Under the pieces are notes generated by a model. That model was not told the DNA's origin. It saw only the letters and a list, made by a program, of their open reading frames with translations, and ran no database searches. Shown here one piece after another: positions 1-13,561 of a stretch of DNA of 64,000 nt. The translations under genes and the position numbers were made by a program. The DNA is from Serinus canaria (lineage: Eukaryota; Chordata; Aves; Passeriformes; Fringillidae), in assembly GCF_022539315.1 (NCBI RefSeq), contig NC_066327.1:13370995-13434994 (forward strand). The letters run 5' to 3'. Numbering within the stretch: the stretch's first letter is position 1; every line of letters starts with the position of its first letter.

Positions 1-2774
1 GGAACTTGTCTGAGTTGCACAAGTCTGCAGTAGAAGTAACCCTGGAAATCCTCTGTCCTTGTATATTAACTGCAGTGGTTTTTTATGTGTCTGTAAATAC
101 ATTTAGAATCTCTCTCACGCCACAAAAATGACTATTTAATAGTTGCAATAGGATGGTATATCAGGTTTCAATTAGAAACCCATTGTGGTTTTATTTTAGC
201 ATAGCATGAAAAATAAAAAAGTGAAAATCATGTTAAGTTTTGCATGGAGAAATACTTTTCATTTCTCTCAATGGGGGTTCATGAGTGAAATCCTTCACAA
301 ATAGCCCAAGTAGGGAAGCTAAAAACTTCCTGTAGAACTATCTAGACCTTGCAGTGTGTCTGATCTGAGCTTGGCCACGTGGGTGAAAAATGCTGCACTT
401 CTTTATTAAAACTTGCTTCTCCTCTGGTCCTTCTCTGAGAGGTGTAGAAGAAGGAACTCTGGTTAATTATGAGCACCTCTAGGTGATGCCATAATATAAG
501 TAACAACAACCCACTTTATATCTATACCAGCTGGAAAAATGTCATCAGTTGTTTGTAACAAAACTCTTTTGTTTGTTTTGTTGTTTGTTCAAAACTCAGG
601 GCATAGCATGGACTCTGAGTAGGAGATCCAGGCACAAAACACTGCACTGAAGAGAGACTGAGGAATGATGACTGAGAACTTAATGGGCTTGGGCTGCTGT
701 GCCTCTATTCTAGAAGTTTATAGTTGTGCTTTCAGTCAATGCAAAGAGGAATCCACCTCCTCTGTGGCAGAGCTTTTATTTTCCTTCTGAAGTGTGAACT
801 GGCAAGCCTGTAATCTGCATTCTGGTGCATATGGAAATCACATTTACAACAGCACAGCTTGAAGGCTGTAAATATTATCAGATATTTTTCCAGTGAGCCT
901 TCATCAAGTGAGCTGTGTATCTCACTGCTCTCATTTTTTTAAGAGAGCATTAGGGGTGATCAATAAAACCTGACCTACCTTTGCAAGTTAAATAGGCCTG
1001 ATTTTAAATGGCCAGACTTAAAGACATTAAGATTTGCTAACAGTGATTTAAAGTGCAAGCAAGGTCCATTTACATGCCATTTCTTTCCCACTTTTGAGGT
1101 TTGAATTGCAGAGGAAAACGGGTCGTGTTGGACATTAAAGCATGGAAGTGGAAGCTGATGCCCTGTTGAACATGTCTTTATGTAGGAGCTGCCTTCCTGC
1201 CCTGCATTTCACTGTGTCTTACTGAAAACATCATGTAATTTAGAGCTGTGGAACACACCTAACTGTGCAGAGTGAAGGCTCCCTGAACTCGGACTGTAAA
1301 CAGTATTTCTTGTTTGGTGCTTTTGGGAGATCCCCAAGGAGGAAAAAAGAATGTGCAATAAACAAACACAACATAATAAAATATGTGTCTGCTGTTTAAC
1401 CCTTGGAGGACCTTGTGGAAGAGCAGCACTTCCCTGCATTGCAGGTCTGGCTGGGCATGAGGGAGGGATGGATTGGTGCTGTAGAGCTTTTATTTTCCCA
1501 CTTCATGACTTTTAAGCATTTCATTTAGGAACCTGAAAGCCATGTGGAATGGTCTTGTGTCATGAAAGACAGGTTTGGTTACACAAATGAAAAATTTCAT
1601 TGCCTTAAAGTTAGTCTGAAAGGTGTGGTAATAAGCAGGTCACTGAGTCAAACGTGCTGAAATAAAACCTCCTGGCCTGAATGCTGTGTCCTGCAGACCT
1701 TATCTCTGTTACAAAGAACTGCTTGAGAACATTTTAAATATTTCTGTGGCACTTGTTTGTCATAACCACCCAGTTATTGGTCCACTGGGCTAGTTCTGAT
1801 TACTGTGGTATGTAGTGTGGTGCCTCTGGAGATTCCAGCTGAGGTTGGGTGTGGTACATGCATTTCCTGATGGTGTCTCAGTTTCACACCATCACGGTGT
1901 GCCAGCTGCTCTTCCTCTCCCCTGCACAGTTCATATGAGAGCAGGAGGAGTGTGGACTCAGTGAGAGCCCTCAGAAGGTGCTCAGATGTCTCCATTGGAG
2001 CTTGTGTGCATGGCTTTTGCCTTTAGGCTTGTGTGCATGCCTGCCCACACTCTGTTGGACTAGTTATTAGTAATTTTATCATTAATTTTGTCCCTAAATG
2101 GTTTTATCTCTCTCTCTGGCCCTAGTCTGAGCCCTACTATGCTCAGTGCTGGGAAGTGAGGTTGTGCATGACAGTCCTTGGCCCAGGGAGCTTCTGTGTG
2201 AAAAATGTGAGTGCAGTGGGAGGAGGAGGCAGGGATTGCCAGGCAGAGTGGAGGCGACAGATGGAGCACAGTGGTGCAGATGAAGGATGTGCTGAGCTTT
2301 GTGTGTTGAGGGGCATCAATGATCAAAACTCCTCTTTGTTGTGGTGCCTGTACAAGGCTCACAGCAATCAGGGATTTGGTTTGCTGAGACTAACTCCTGC
2401 CTTGTTAACTACTACCTCTTGATTATTTCTGTCTATATCCATCTGCTGCCTCTTTGCTGTTAGATCTGCAAATTCCTTAGGGTTCACACAGCTTTTTCTT
2501 TCTGTGTTTGTGCACTATCAAATTCCATGGGGTTCTGGCCCAGGGTTAATGCTGGGAGCTGTTATCAGTGGCATTTGCACATGAAAAATAAGGCATTAGG
2601 AAAACAATTATTTTCATGTCCTGATTATCTTTATTTGCATTCCAACATCCTCTGAATCTTTGAAACTGAAAACATTATTTAAATGAAAGATACATGATTA
2701 TAATTATTGTCATAATGTTCTGTAACCACAAATAGGTCAGCGCAGGAAATTAAATTTTTTTGGTGTCTGGTTGT

Positions 2775-2775
<1 letters not shown>
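1..2775. other. unique AT-rich noncoding DNA
   Basis: No exon, RNA gene or recognisable transposon was seen on either strand. The stretch is AT-rich, with short homopolymer and TTTG-type runs (for example around 569-590) and many stop codons in all frames. The open frames here are under about 100 codons and of low-information composition. It is probably intergenic or intronic; I cannot say which. Confidence 0.6.

Positions 2776-2807
<32 letters not shown>
2776..2807. repeat. compound (TA)n/(CA)n microsatellite
   Basis: About twelve uninterrupted TA units (2776-2799) run directly into about four AC units (2799-2807). This is a typical vertebrate compound dinucleotide repeat and is likely length-polymorphic. 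No function is implied. Confidence 0.95.
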
Positions 2808-5800
2808 TCTGTATTTGTCTGGCAGGTAGATTTTATCTTACAGCCTCTGGCTGTTGCTTTCCTAGGTGCTTATTCATATTTAATTGAGCTCCCCCATGTA
2901 TTTGCATACATAAATACACACTTGTTTTTAGCACCTGTCTGCATCTTTTAATTCTAGATGGACCCTGAGGCTGCTGGCTTTGGGGTTTGTGCAGCCCAGG
3001 TAGCTGGGTGCTGCATACTGCTCCTCTTTCCCAAGCCCTGAGCCCGTGTCACACTGACCTGCCAGCTGAAGTTTCCCCTGCTGGCACCACGCCACAGCCA
3101 AGTGCTTTCAGCAGTTCTCAGCCATAATCCTGAGCTGATTTCTGGGATGCAATTCACTGCCACGTTATCATATCAAAAGGGGAGTGATTTACATTTCCTG
3201 CACGTCTCCTTGTCGCCAGCCCAGGAGGATGCTGCAGAGAGAAAGTTAAGGCAATTTGATAAAATAACCAAAATGAGCCTATTTACAGCGTTGCATCTTA
3301 CGCTGTGGAGGAATTTGATACAAAGTTGGCATTAAGTACAAATTTAGGCTGTGCACTGAGATTATTTTGGGGACTTTTTTTGGCTCCCAGGGAAAAAATA
3401 GGAAGATTGTTCCTAAAGACTGAATGCGTGGAGAGCTGTGTACTTGGCTTTGTGTGCTGCAAAATAAATCTTCATCTTGATTTCTTATTGTGTTTCCCCT
3501 TATAGTCTCTCTCTTGTCCTGATATTCATCCAGAGCAGTGTCTGCATAACATGTTATCTTTGGGTTTTATCTGACCCCCTCAGCCCTCTGCAGTTTCCTC
3601 ACTGAACAGGCATTGAGCAATCACACCAGCATCATCTGTACAAAGTGAAACACTTTATGCTGAGGTATTTTAAGCACGTTCCTACTGGAAATGCCATAGG
3701 AATGGCAGGACTGCAGCGTTTGCTGCTGCTGTGCATTCAGCTGCCTGCATTTGTATGCAGAAGCACACACAGTGGTGGCTTCACATTCATTTCCTGTGTA
3801 TCAATTACTTATTAGTAATCCACAAGCCCAATTAAGGAGCTGGAGGTGGGATGTAATGCTGAAAGTGTGGCCATGCCTCTCCTCTTGGAGTCTGGAGAGG
3901 GAAGGGATGTATCTGGTGCAGGTGACAACTGGTGCTGTTATCTCTGAGACAGATTCCTGTGGTCTTGTCTAACTTTGGCTTAATTTCCTATTTTTTTATG
4001 AGCATCTTTCTTGGCTGTGTTGACTGTGCTGTGATGAGGGGTTGTGTAAAAGGAGTACTTAAGGAGAACAGGGCAAAGCACTCTTGGATTTACTGCACCT
4101 TATCTTTGTCATTTGAGGTTTTGATATTGTGTACTTGCACCTGCAAATGCAAAAATATGTGCCATAAGTTTCATAAGCTTGCCAGAAATGGCAGCAACTC
4201 CTCTGCAGGGTTTGTAGTCCCAGGTCAGGGTTTTTTTTTAGGAATTGGTGAGTAGAGGTCAAAAAATTCAGCTTCAGACTGTTCAGGACAGGGTATGATC
4301 TGCCTCTCATTTCACTTCCCTTCTCTTCCTTGCATTTCAGCAAATAAATATCTTTGTTCATGCCTGTGTTTTACCTGCCTTTAAAAGCTTTGAAGCTTTG
4401 CATAGTTCTCACTTAACTTCAGCAAACCCTTTAAAAGCAGATCACAGAGATTGACCACACCAGGAAAATATCACCGTGTCACCTTGATTAGTTTGGGTTC
4501 CTGACCTCCTCTTCCTCCTAACTTTGACTACTGCTTCTTGTCATCTTTGATTTCCTCTTTCTCCCTACTGTTTTTTCCCCCTTTCCCTTTACTGTCTGTG
4601 AAGATTTGCACTGCCTGATACCATCACCTCTCCACACTGCTTGAATCTCAATGCAGGTGCCCTGGGACGAGATTACTCTCACCCTTCAAACTGATATGTC
4701 TCTTTTAATGTATGATGTCCAAAGAGAAGACCATTCCTGGATCCTGGGAATTAAAAGCAACATGTTCCCATGTTGCTTTATCCAGACAAAATGTAAACTT
4801 AAGTGGAAGTCAGATGACAGTGTGGGTGCTTGGCTGGCATGCAGCAGGTCAGGGCACTTTCCTGTGCAAGTAATCACTGATGAAAAGAGAAGCTCTGCAC
4901 TTTTCTTCTGTCCCTCTCCTTCTTTTTCTCTCTCTATTCTACTTTTTTTAAAGAACTGATTTCCTTAGGGAGTTGTTAATGCTCAGGGCTTTTTACCCTG
5001 ACATTTCGGACAATGATGTGACAACACAAGTGCATCTATTACTCTTCCTCTGGAAGCTGACTGAAGCTAAGGACTTGATGGATAATGGCCACATTTTCCA
5101 GCAGCACCTGATGTACATGTGAGAAGAATGACTGAGTGACCTGCATATAAAGCCAGACTGTGTCAGGCACAAAGTGTGAGCTCAGAACTGAGAGGGAAGA
5201 CTGAGAACACATGAACCTTTCATCGTGAGCTCCTTCTTTTGCTCCCCTTCTCCCTTGCAGGAAGTCTGGTGCTGTGTTGAGGCAGTGCAGGTTGTGATGT
5301 GGGAGTGTGTAATCTCCTTCACGGGAAGGAGCAGGCTTGTGTGGCATGGGCAGCTTTAAGGGAAGGAGGCTGCACACCTGGAAATGGAGCATCACTTCAC
5401 CTTTGGTGGCTAAAGAAAGCTGATTCTCCTCTGCCTTGAGTAGTCAATTTACAAATTGAATGTAAAACAGCACTGGCTGGATCCTGTGCTGCTGTGGGGG
5501 CCCTTGAGGGAGAAAGGAAGAGAGCTGGAAGCCCTTGGGTCTGGCTGGGGCTTTGGATCTGGAAGTCACAGGCCCCTGGAGCAGGTGAGGTGTGCTGGTA
5601 GGATTCTGTGCCCCTGGTGCTTTGCTGTGTGCTGTAGACCTTTTGCTGAAGCTGATACTGCTCTGCTTTGTATTCTACCATGCTGACTTGCTAATGCTGA
5701 GTTTGAACTCGTGCAGCTGGGAGGGGATGGGGAGGAGGGGGGGTACAGTGGCAGGGCTGGGTGCTGCCCCCTCCCTGTTCCCCAGCACATCCCTCAGGCA

Positions 5801-8503
5801 CAATCCCACTGACCCCTGACTCGTGTTCCTCCAGTTGCTCCCTCTGCAAGACCACAATGAGAAATGATCAAGGGTTCAAGTGGTTCTCATGGAACTGGAG
5901 AAGGAAAAGTGTAAGAAGCAGTGCAGGACCATGTGCATTTGGCAGCAGGAGCACAAGTGTGCAGGGAGTGGATGGATGGCAGTTCTGCCCTCAGCTGTAC
6001 CGTGCTCATGAGCTGCCACAATGCCCAAAGCTTTCCTCTGCTGATCAGCTCTGGGGTATCATGAAAGTGCATTTCATTATGTACTTTCTTCTTTTAATGG
6101 CTTTAGTAATTATTAGGTGAGCTTTTAGGCTCAGGGAGTAGCTCACAGGTCAGGTGTGCTGTACTAAAGTCCATTGCATTCTTGATGTTGTAGCAGCCCA
6201 AGGACAAGAATGTGCTCCAAGCAGACCTTGAATGTTCAAGTTTCATGGAGGACACACTCATAAATATTTGTGAACCCACAGGAAGTTGCAGTGTGCCAAC
6301 AGAAAAAAATAACACAGTGGAAAAACCAATCTGAGGTTGAGTATCTGTTTCTGCAACATATTTTCTGGGAATAAATTCCTGGCTGCTCTGTGTTTCAGAT
6401 TCTCCATCTTATCAGGGGCACTCCCTCACCCTTACCTGGGATTTAGGGAAAACAAGTAATTTGGCAGATGTGAGATAGTCAGGGGCCACTCTGGAGACAC
6501 CAAAGAACATCAGGCAGAGAAATCAGAGTGCCTTCTGTAGCAGTGCCTGCTGTCATGCTTGTTCTTCAGTTTGCATAAGGCAGAAGTGTCTGCAAAACTT
6601 CCTTTTCTCTACCTAATGTCGCTTATAATTGCAGTAACAGTTGCTTCACATGGAATAGGGTGCTGTTCTTCCAAACAACAGGAAAAAAACCCCATAAAAT
6701 ATTCTCCAAAGAAATGATGATACCCCATGTTCCTTATTAGCAAAGATTTTGCCAAGAAATATGTGCCTGTAACAAGGAGGCTGATAAACATCCCCACTGT
6801 CTCAGCATTAAAACATAAATGCCCCAGGGTATCTTGATTATCTCCAGTACAGCTGTCATGTTGCCCCTTAAAGAAAAATGAACTCACATCACATGCACCA
6901 ATTTCAAAAGGTCTTTTTTTTTGTTTTTTTTTTCCTAGAGAAAGGCAAAATTATTTTCAAGGAGTCTCTGGTTTTTTTACCAAACTTGTTGGAATATTGC
7001 ACTGAAGTGGGGACATGTTGCTTCTACATCCCAAGTTAAATGATTGTTCAGGTTTCCTGTCACACTTGGGCATTACCACAGCAGGACTCCTGCCAGGATT
7101 CTGTACCTGCTGCCACATATGGAAGAGCATTATTTATTAGCTGTGGCTGGAACAGGGGCTCTGTGTTCCCAGGATGTAATCCTCTCTCCCACTGCAGGAA
7201 AGGTGCCCTCAGAGCCCTTGCTGCCTCCTCTTGTGGTCCCTGTGAAATGGGAGCAGTGATGTTCTTTCATATTGCTCCATCCTGGGACAATGAGTCGCTG
7301 CTGTTCAAAACGGGCCCATTTTCCAAGGAAAAGAAAGGAAGTAATAAAGAACAGTAAAATTAGATAATTTTCTGAGCTTTCAGCAAGTACAAATCTGCTT
7401 CCCCAATAACTGAATATAAATTTCCCTCTAACTGTGGGTGTTTTGAACCTATCTTGGTCCTTAGAATAGCCCCTGATTGGTAAGGAGGATTTTCAAAGCA
7501 TTAATCACCCAGTTCCCTGTGGCTTTTGGCAGGAGTTTAGTGGCTGATTTCCCTTTGTGGCTTTTCTGTTAATCTCTCCTTGACCTCCTCTCTCAAGCAG
7601 ACTCAAGGGTTTAACATCCAGCCTGTCCCAGTTCCAGGGTGGTGGATGTCCATGGACAGCCCCAACCATGGCACAAGTGGTTCTAAGGCTCAATGAACCA
7701 CTCTGGGCTGAGCAGGACTGGTACACTTGAGCTCTTTTTTACTCTGTGAGGAGGGAAAATGGCTTCATTTTAGGTTCAGTTGTTATTCTGGGCTCCTGCG
7801 AGAGTTAAAATGAGATTTTTACACTGGCCAAAGCGATTGTGAAGGTGAACACTTCAGAACTTGGGAAAAGCTTCAAAAGGCCACCCAAATAGAGGGGGTG
7901 TTGCTGGCAGGGGTGAGCTCAGGGCAGGTTTTCGTGCAGGATTTTGGTCTCACAGTCTGGTCCAAGGCTGGTGGAGATGAGGGGATGGGCAGAGAGCCAA
8001 TGTCTCACCTGGATCTGCACCCACCCAGCTTTTGGAGGCTGCCGGGCACAGCCTGAGCATTGCTCTCTTACCCTGGTGCAGTGGGAGGTGGCAGATGGCA
8101 GAGATTTGGAGAAACTGGTTTAGTTTGAAAACAAATCTCCTTCTCTCCTCCAGATAATTTCTGTTTATTTTTGAAGGGGGAAAAGCAATCAGGCAGCTAA
8201 AAACAGCATAGCCATGACAAGTTGGTGATGCCTGGCCTATTCCAGAAGGCTTCCTTGTGTGTAGTACAAAGTGTTTCTGTTTGTGCAAATGAATGACTAA
8301 AAAAGAAAAAAAGCTCATAGCCTTTTGGAAGCCATGCTGAGACTGAAACTGCCAAAGAGGGAAGGAGGAAAATATCCCCAAGTGGCTGAAATGGTGCTGG
8401 TGCCTCAGGTTTTAGCTTTTATATTTTTCAGATCCTGTGCTGCTTTAGTGTGTGGGTCTGAGCTTCATATTAGGGGATGGTGAGCTCTCTGCACAGAGTA
8501 GGG
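2808..8503. other. unique noncoding DNA
   Basis: No gene or confident transposon was seen. The stretch contains pyrimidine-rich tracts (about 4480-4620 and 4905-4955), a G-rich motif at 5719-5743 (listed separately) and a poly-T tract at 6911-6935 ending in CCTAG. That tract resembles a splice acceptor, but no plausible exon follows it. Open frames up to 143 codons (near 7950-8381, minus strand) have no recognisable domain. Confidence 0.55.
5719..5743 (+). other. potential G-quadruplex motif
   Basis: Four G-runs of three or more (5719-5721, 5723-5726, 5729-5732, 5737-5743) are separated by loops of 1 to 4 nt, which fits the canonical intramolecular G-quadruplex pattern. It lies in a locally GC-rich patch. 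Only sequence potential is shown; formation in the cell is not. Confidence 0.7.
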
Positions 8504-8664
8504 TGACAAAATAATTCCTGCTCTAGCTGGGGACCAAGGACAAATGATCTCAGACCCAAGAGCAGAAACAGCATGGGCTGAAGAGAGAAAAACAAGAAGG
8601 ATGGGACTGCATGGGCTAAAGCTGTAATTGGACAATTAACTCTGATATGCTAATGGACCAGAAC

Positions 8665-8672
8665 TTATAAAA
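8665..8672 (+). promoter_or_regulatory. TATA box within the LTR
   Basis: TTATAAAA lies about 100 bp upstream of the LTR polyadenylation signal, the expected place for the U3 promoter of a retroviral LTR. Whether it is active is unknown. Confidence 0.5.
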
Positions 8673-8771
8673 GTGTGAGACCCTGTGACCATTTGTCCAT
8701 TTTGGGTTCATCTTGGGTGCAGCCCTGGCTGGACTCTTGTGCTGCCCAAGGTGGATCTCTTGAGGCCCCCT

Positions 8772-8777
8772 AATAAA
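8772..8777 (+). terminator. LTR polyadenylation signal AATAAA
   Basis: A canonical AATAAA is followed by T-rich sequence and then the 3' part of the LTR. In LTRs this hexamer marks the end of the R region. It supports the plus-strand orientation of the LTR. Confidence 0.55.
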
Positions 8778-8839
8778 TCCCTGCTTTATTCTTTACCTCT
8801 GTCTAGTCCCTGTTCTAGGTCAGCCTGCACAAGGCATCA

Positions 8840-9796
8840 GTGCATGGTGTCACCTGGGGAGGAGCAGTGGCTTGCAGGGCATCATGAAAAGTGTTTGCTT
8901 GGGCATCAGAGCTGGGCTTCAGCCAAGCAACCCACCCTCACTGAGGCTGGAAGGAGGTTTTTTCCTGTTTTTTCTGAAGCTGGAGAGGGAACTGACACTG
9001 CTGGAATGAGCAGCCCCCTGCATGGGCTGGCAGGTGCCTGTGCAGGGCAGGGGGATGTGAAATGCAGCAGGGCACCAGCTGGCAGTGGTGATAGCCCTGC
9101 CAAGGGAAATGTTTGCAAGTGAGAAGAGAGGAACGTGTGGCTGTGCTTGTAGGATCCTTGTTACTGTGTTATCGTGGATCTCCAGGGACAAAATAGCCAC
9201 TCATGTGTGGAGGTAAACAGACACACACTATGTATAAATAATGTGTGCAAGAGCAGCTTCTGAATGCAATTCCCATCATTATTTAAAAACATGCTACTTA
9301 GGCAAATTATTATCATTCCAGTGACACTAACTAATCCATCAGTAATTAGGATGGGAAATGGGAATAAATACCATGGAAATGATCTTGATATTTCACCCAT
9401 CCAGTTGTACAGTAGTCTTCTTGAAAAATAGGCTGTCATTTGCCCAGAGTTTTTTGGAGGGCTATAATTTAGCTGATTAAAGAAAAACCAAAAAAACAAA
9501 CCAGAAAAATTCCCCTGGAGATCTCTATGTTGGGTTGAAAACACTTAAGTTTAGAATAATACCATTAGTAGTGCTTTTGCACTATCTTCTCTTAGCATAG
9601 CTGATTATGTAAATACTGGTAATAATTCCATCTTCTCTGGCATCAGTGGCATCCTGTGAGCTCTGTCCTTCCCAGGCTCAGTGAACCCAGTGGCTGCTAT
9701 TTCACCAGAGATGTTTTTGCTGCTCCTTTTGGAGAGCTCCTCTTTAGCATTTCAAAACTTCTTCCATGAGTAACAGGAGCTGCAAATGTATTTATT
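8840..9796. other. unique noncoding DNA between LTR and CR1
   Basis: No gene or confident repeat was seen. The first 280 bp are GC-richer; the remainder is AT-rich (9200-9640) with scattered TAAT-type motifs. Confidence 0.5.
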
Positions 9797-10110
9797 AGAG
9801 CTGGGGGTGTTTGTGCTGGAGAAAAGGAGACTGAGGGAGAACCTTATTGCTGCCTACAACTGCCTGGAAGGGGGTTGGGGGAGGCTGGGGGGATCAGTCT
9901 GTACTAGGTATCAAGTGATGGGATGAGAGGAAATGGCCTCAATTTGTACTAAGGGAGATTCAGGTCAGGATTTAGGAAAAATTCCTTCACCATAAGAGTC
10001 GTCAAGCCCTGGAATTGCCTGCCCAGGGTTGTGGTTGAGTCACCATCCTTGGAGGGATCTAAGAGCTGTGTAGATGTGGCACCTGGGGACATGGTTTACT
10101 GATGGATTTG
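9797..10110 (+). mobile_element. CR1 LINE fragment, plus strand
   Basis: The sequence follows the 3' part of avian CR1 elements in sense orientation: a GGAGAAAAGGAGACTGAGG-type start, then ACCTTATTGCTGCCTACAAC, ATGAGAGGAAATGGCCTCAA, AAAAATTCCTTCACCATAAG, TGCCCAGGGTTGTGGTTGAG and GTCACCATCCTTGGAGG in the expected order. It encodes the C-terminal end of the CR1 reverse-transcriptase ORF in degraded form. The fragment stops near GGGACATGGTTTA, so the terminal 8-bp-repeat end is lost. It is 5'-truncated, as nearly all CR1 copies are. Divergence from the consensus as I remember it suggests an old insertion. Confidence 0.88.
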
Positions 10111-13100
10111 GCTTCCAGCTCTGAGGTTGTTCAGCATAGCTCAGTATAACTTGAAGTAAACACAGTTTGCCAAAATAACAGTGGGGTGTTGGGAGAAACA
10201 GCTTGTGAAACCCCTTGAGTGGTATTCCAAGTGCTGGGAGCTTTAAAATTCACCCTTTTTGGTCTGCCAGCCCTGTGGCCAAGAATCCTAATTTTTTACA
10301 TGCTCCTAAATATGCCAGAGGAGTCAGCTCCCCTGTACAGGAAAATGTGCTTTGTAATACCAGTTTCAGTATCTTGCACAGAACCTGGTAATCAAGTGAG
10401 TCTGTTCCTTGGCTCTGCTCTCCCTGGGGAGTAGATTAAGATCATCAGAGTCTTTCACTGGCAGCCCCAAACAAGTTTAAATACCTGTGTTGGAGGAGGG
10501 AGGCAAATGCAATCCCTGCCTTACATTGCCTGCCCCTATTGAGGCAGGTCACTGTCAATGAAAAGCTCTCTCACTAACCTTTAAAAATGGGTTTCTCTGT
10601 ACTTCTGGTTCTGCTGAAGGGTAAAGCTGTGGACAGTAATTGAATTGGTGGGGCATGCAGACTGGCATTTTGTGGGATGAAATTATGGGGCTGTAATAGA
10701 TTGTCTCTGTTTTCCCTGCTCTTCCCTTGTTGGATCTTTTTTTCTCTGCTTTACCTTCTCTTATTTCTTGGTGTTGGAATTGGTATCTGGAAAGTTTTAA
10801 GTGGTTTAGTAAGGAAGGCTGAAGTTGTGATCCAGGAAAATTTGGATTTTCAATTTGTTTTGAACTCTTTACATCTTGGAGCCCTGGTCATCTCTGCTGG
10901 CTAAGTTATGTTGAAGCAAACATCTTGTTTAAAAAGCCAACCCAAAATCCTCAGTAGAGCAGGGCATATCTTACAGGCACTGCCAGAGAGCCCCTGAGAT
11001 GTAGGGGAGGAAGGGATGCTGAGATCCCTCTGTCACAGGAGGAGAGGGAGTTTTGGCTGCATTCAAATCCTTGGGACCTCCACGCTGGGTCTGCAGACAG
11101 CAAAAGTTCCCATTTGAAATTTGTGAGTAAGAATGGGCACAGCTGCTTCTTCCTCCTCACATTTTAAAACCATGAAGGGTGTTGGGTTCTTTTGCTGTAG
11201 CATAGAGGTTGTTCAGCTTCTTTTTTGGATGTGTTCCTTTCATGATGAGATGCCTGATTCCAGTGCCTCTCTCAGCAGGCAAAATTGCTTGAAGGTTTTA
11301 GCTTAAAGTCAGGAAAGTTTATTGGAGCATCCAAGCAGTTGGGCCAGTAGCAGGTACTGTCTCAGTCAGTTCTCTTTCTCCCCAAACTATTGGAATGCCT
11401 CCTACATTTTTTCAGCTATAACATACTTCAAACGAGCTATGATTCTTGCTAAAATATCTGGGAATGTTGAACAAATCTATGACATATTGCATCGTTGAAC
11501 AAAACTGTGCTTTCCTTTTCATTTTACTTTTTTTTTCCCTTTTTGTTCCATCTGTTTACTCATATATTTCCAAAGTCAAAAGCCAAAAACTCACCTCAGC
11601 AGTGCCCCACCAGACCTACACTGACCTAATTAAATCCCCATTTATTCAGCAAGTGCTGAACCAACAGAATCTGCTTTCCAAATACCAGCTCAATTGTGGA
11701 TGTTGGAACAAGAGATTGAGTTTCATCAGGGTTTGTCTGGGTGAAATGAGAATCAGGTCTCAGACAAAGTGGTGCCTCAAACAGAGGTGAGAAAAGCCCC
11801 CAGGGGACAGTTCTTCAGAGAGTGTGGCTTAGGATTGCAAACAAAGTAACAGGTTTCTGATTTTATTTTTGTTTTTAGGACAAAAGTATGCTATGCTTTG
11901 TGCTTGGAGGAGAGGAAAATAAAAAAGGAAAATATTAGAATAAATAATGCTGTGATCAGATTGCCTAACTGCAGCAAACAATGTGTAAAAGCCCTGAACA
12001 CTGAAGAGTTATGTGAAGGAGGCAGAAGACAATCAGAGTTTGTTCCTTGGCAATACTTGCTGAACTACAATTCTTCTGACATTTTGGCTTCTCAAAACCT
12101 TCTCCTGCTCCTCTCTTCCACCTCCAGGCTCTGAGGGCTGTCCTGCCTCAGTCCCTTTGGCCATTGCACCGCATTGATCCAGCCTTTCCAGAGCTGTCCT
12201 TTGCTGCCACTGGCAATAAATCCCAGTGCACAAACCACAAAGGTTTACACACAGCCTGCTTTCAATTCCTTTTTAGGAAGCAAATTCAGCTGTGAGATCA
12301 TTTTTCCCCCCAGTATTTGCTGGGAGTCTGCACTAGGATTTAGAAGTAGGGCTGAAAGTTTTAGATCCAGACGAGCAATTCTCCTTTCATTAGCTAATGC
12401 CTTTTATTTAGCAATAAATAAATAAATTAAAAATCCCCCCTTTTTGGTCTTTCTGCCTCATATGCCTGTGTCACAGCCTTTTTTCCATATAATTAATCAG
12501 CCCATATCTCTCATGCAGCTCTGCTTGTCAGCAGGGATTAAAGCTTGACAGTATTTAATCATCTTGTATTTCATAGAAAACCAACACTCTCCCTTTGCTT
12601 CCTCTTCCCTCCTTTCCCTTTCATTTCCTTCTCTTTTCTGGGTATGTAGCACAGTGTCTGCTCTGTCTAAAGTTTTTGTACAGGGAGTGACAGGTATAAA
12701 ATTCCTTTCTTGGCTTTCTTCTTCTGTGACCCATGTAATTCCCTCGTGGGATCATTTGCTGTGACATTTTGGGTGTACTGTGACCTACCCTGTTAGCACA
12801 GAGCCCCACCACCTGCTGAGGCTGGAGGAGTATGTATTGAATCATCTTCTACTGTTATTTTTTTCCCCCAGGAAATATAGTAAAGCTGTGAGCCAGGTGG
12901 GCTGAATAACTAAACCAATTATTATTTCATGTTTCTGGGGCGATTTAGCTGTTGGTTTTGAATAGATGTGAGCAGCTTGGACATTGATTTATTTTATTAT
13001 TTTAGGTATCTCATTAAATTATGGATCTCAATGTTTGACCTAGTCACAGAGATCCCCTTCAAGGGTAATCCAGGGGTGGAAATGGATCCTTCCTTTAGGA

Positions 13101-13561
13101 ACAATACTTCTATTTCAAGGTATAAATCCCCATGGATAGATGACTCATCTCCTAGAAGGGCTTCTTTGTCTCCATTGATGTTTAAATGACTTGTCCAAAT
13201 AGAGATATTTTTGTCAGAGATGTGGAGGGAGATAAGTTGCATGATGAGGTTTAAGTCTTTGCCACTGCCACAGGAATTCTGTCCTGGGATGGAGCAGGGT
13301 GGGAGGCTGAGGGAGCTGTCCATGGTGCCATTCCCTGGATTTGAGGAGTTCCAAGGGACTGAGATCAGGGTGCTGTGGCACACACAGAGGGATGAACCTG
13401 AGGGGTTGGCTCTCTGCAGAGAAAATGTTCTGTCTCCTTTTTCCCAGAGCATGGATTGCTAATTCCTCAGATTTGAAACAATCACTCTCTTAATTTAATT
13501 AGACCCCCCCCTTTGGCATGGATGATGTCAGGTGTTAAAAGGTCTGTAGATCGAAAGGATT

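Larger units (their letters stand above)
8504..8839 (+). mobile_element. solo LTR of an endogenous retrovirus, ERV-L-like (approximate ends)
   Basis: This region has the layout of a retroviral LTR. A TATA-type box (TTATAAAA, 8665-8672) is followed by an R/U5-like segment, a polyadenylation signal AATAAA at 8772-8777, a T-rich stretch, and a CA-ending 3' edge (8838-8839). The text around GTAATTGGACAATTAA and GCTGCCCAAGG matches what I recall of passerine ERV-L LTRs. No gag, pol or env reading frame lies next to it, so it is a solo LTR left by LTR-LTR recombination. The 5' edge is uncertain: the TG at 8504 is a guess, and I could not find a convincing target-site duplication. The family assignment is from memory and was not searched. 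Confidence 0.72.

Noticed and set aside
11860..12880. T-rich tracts ending in AG (near 11878 and 12870) that look like splice acceptors
   Set aside because: The sequence that follows has no conserved-looking reading frame or matching donor; such tracts are common in AT-rich DNA.
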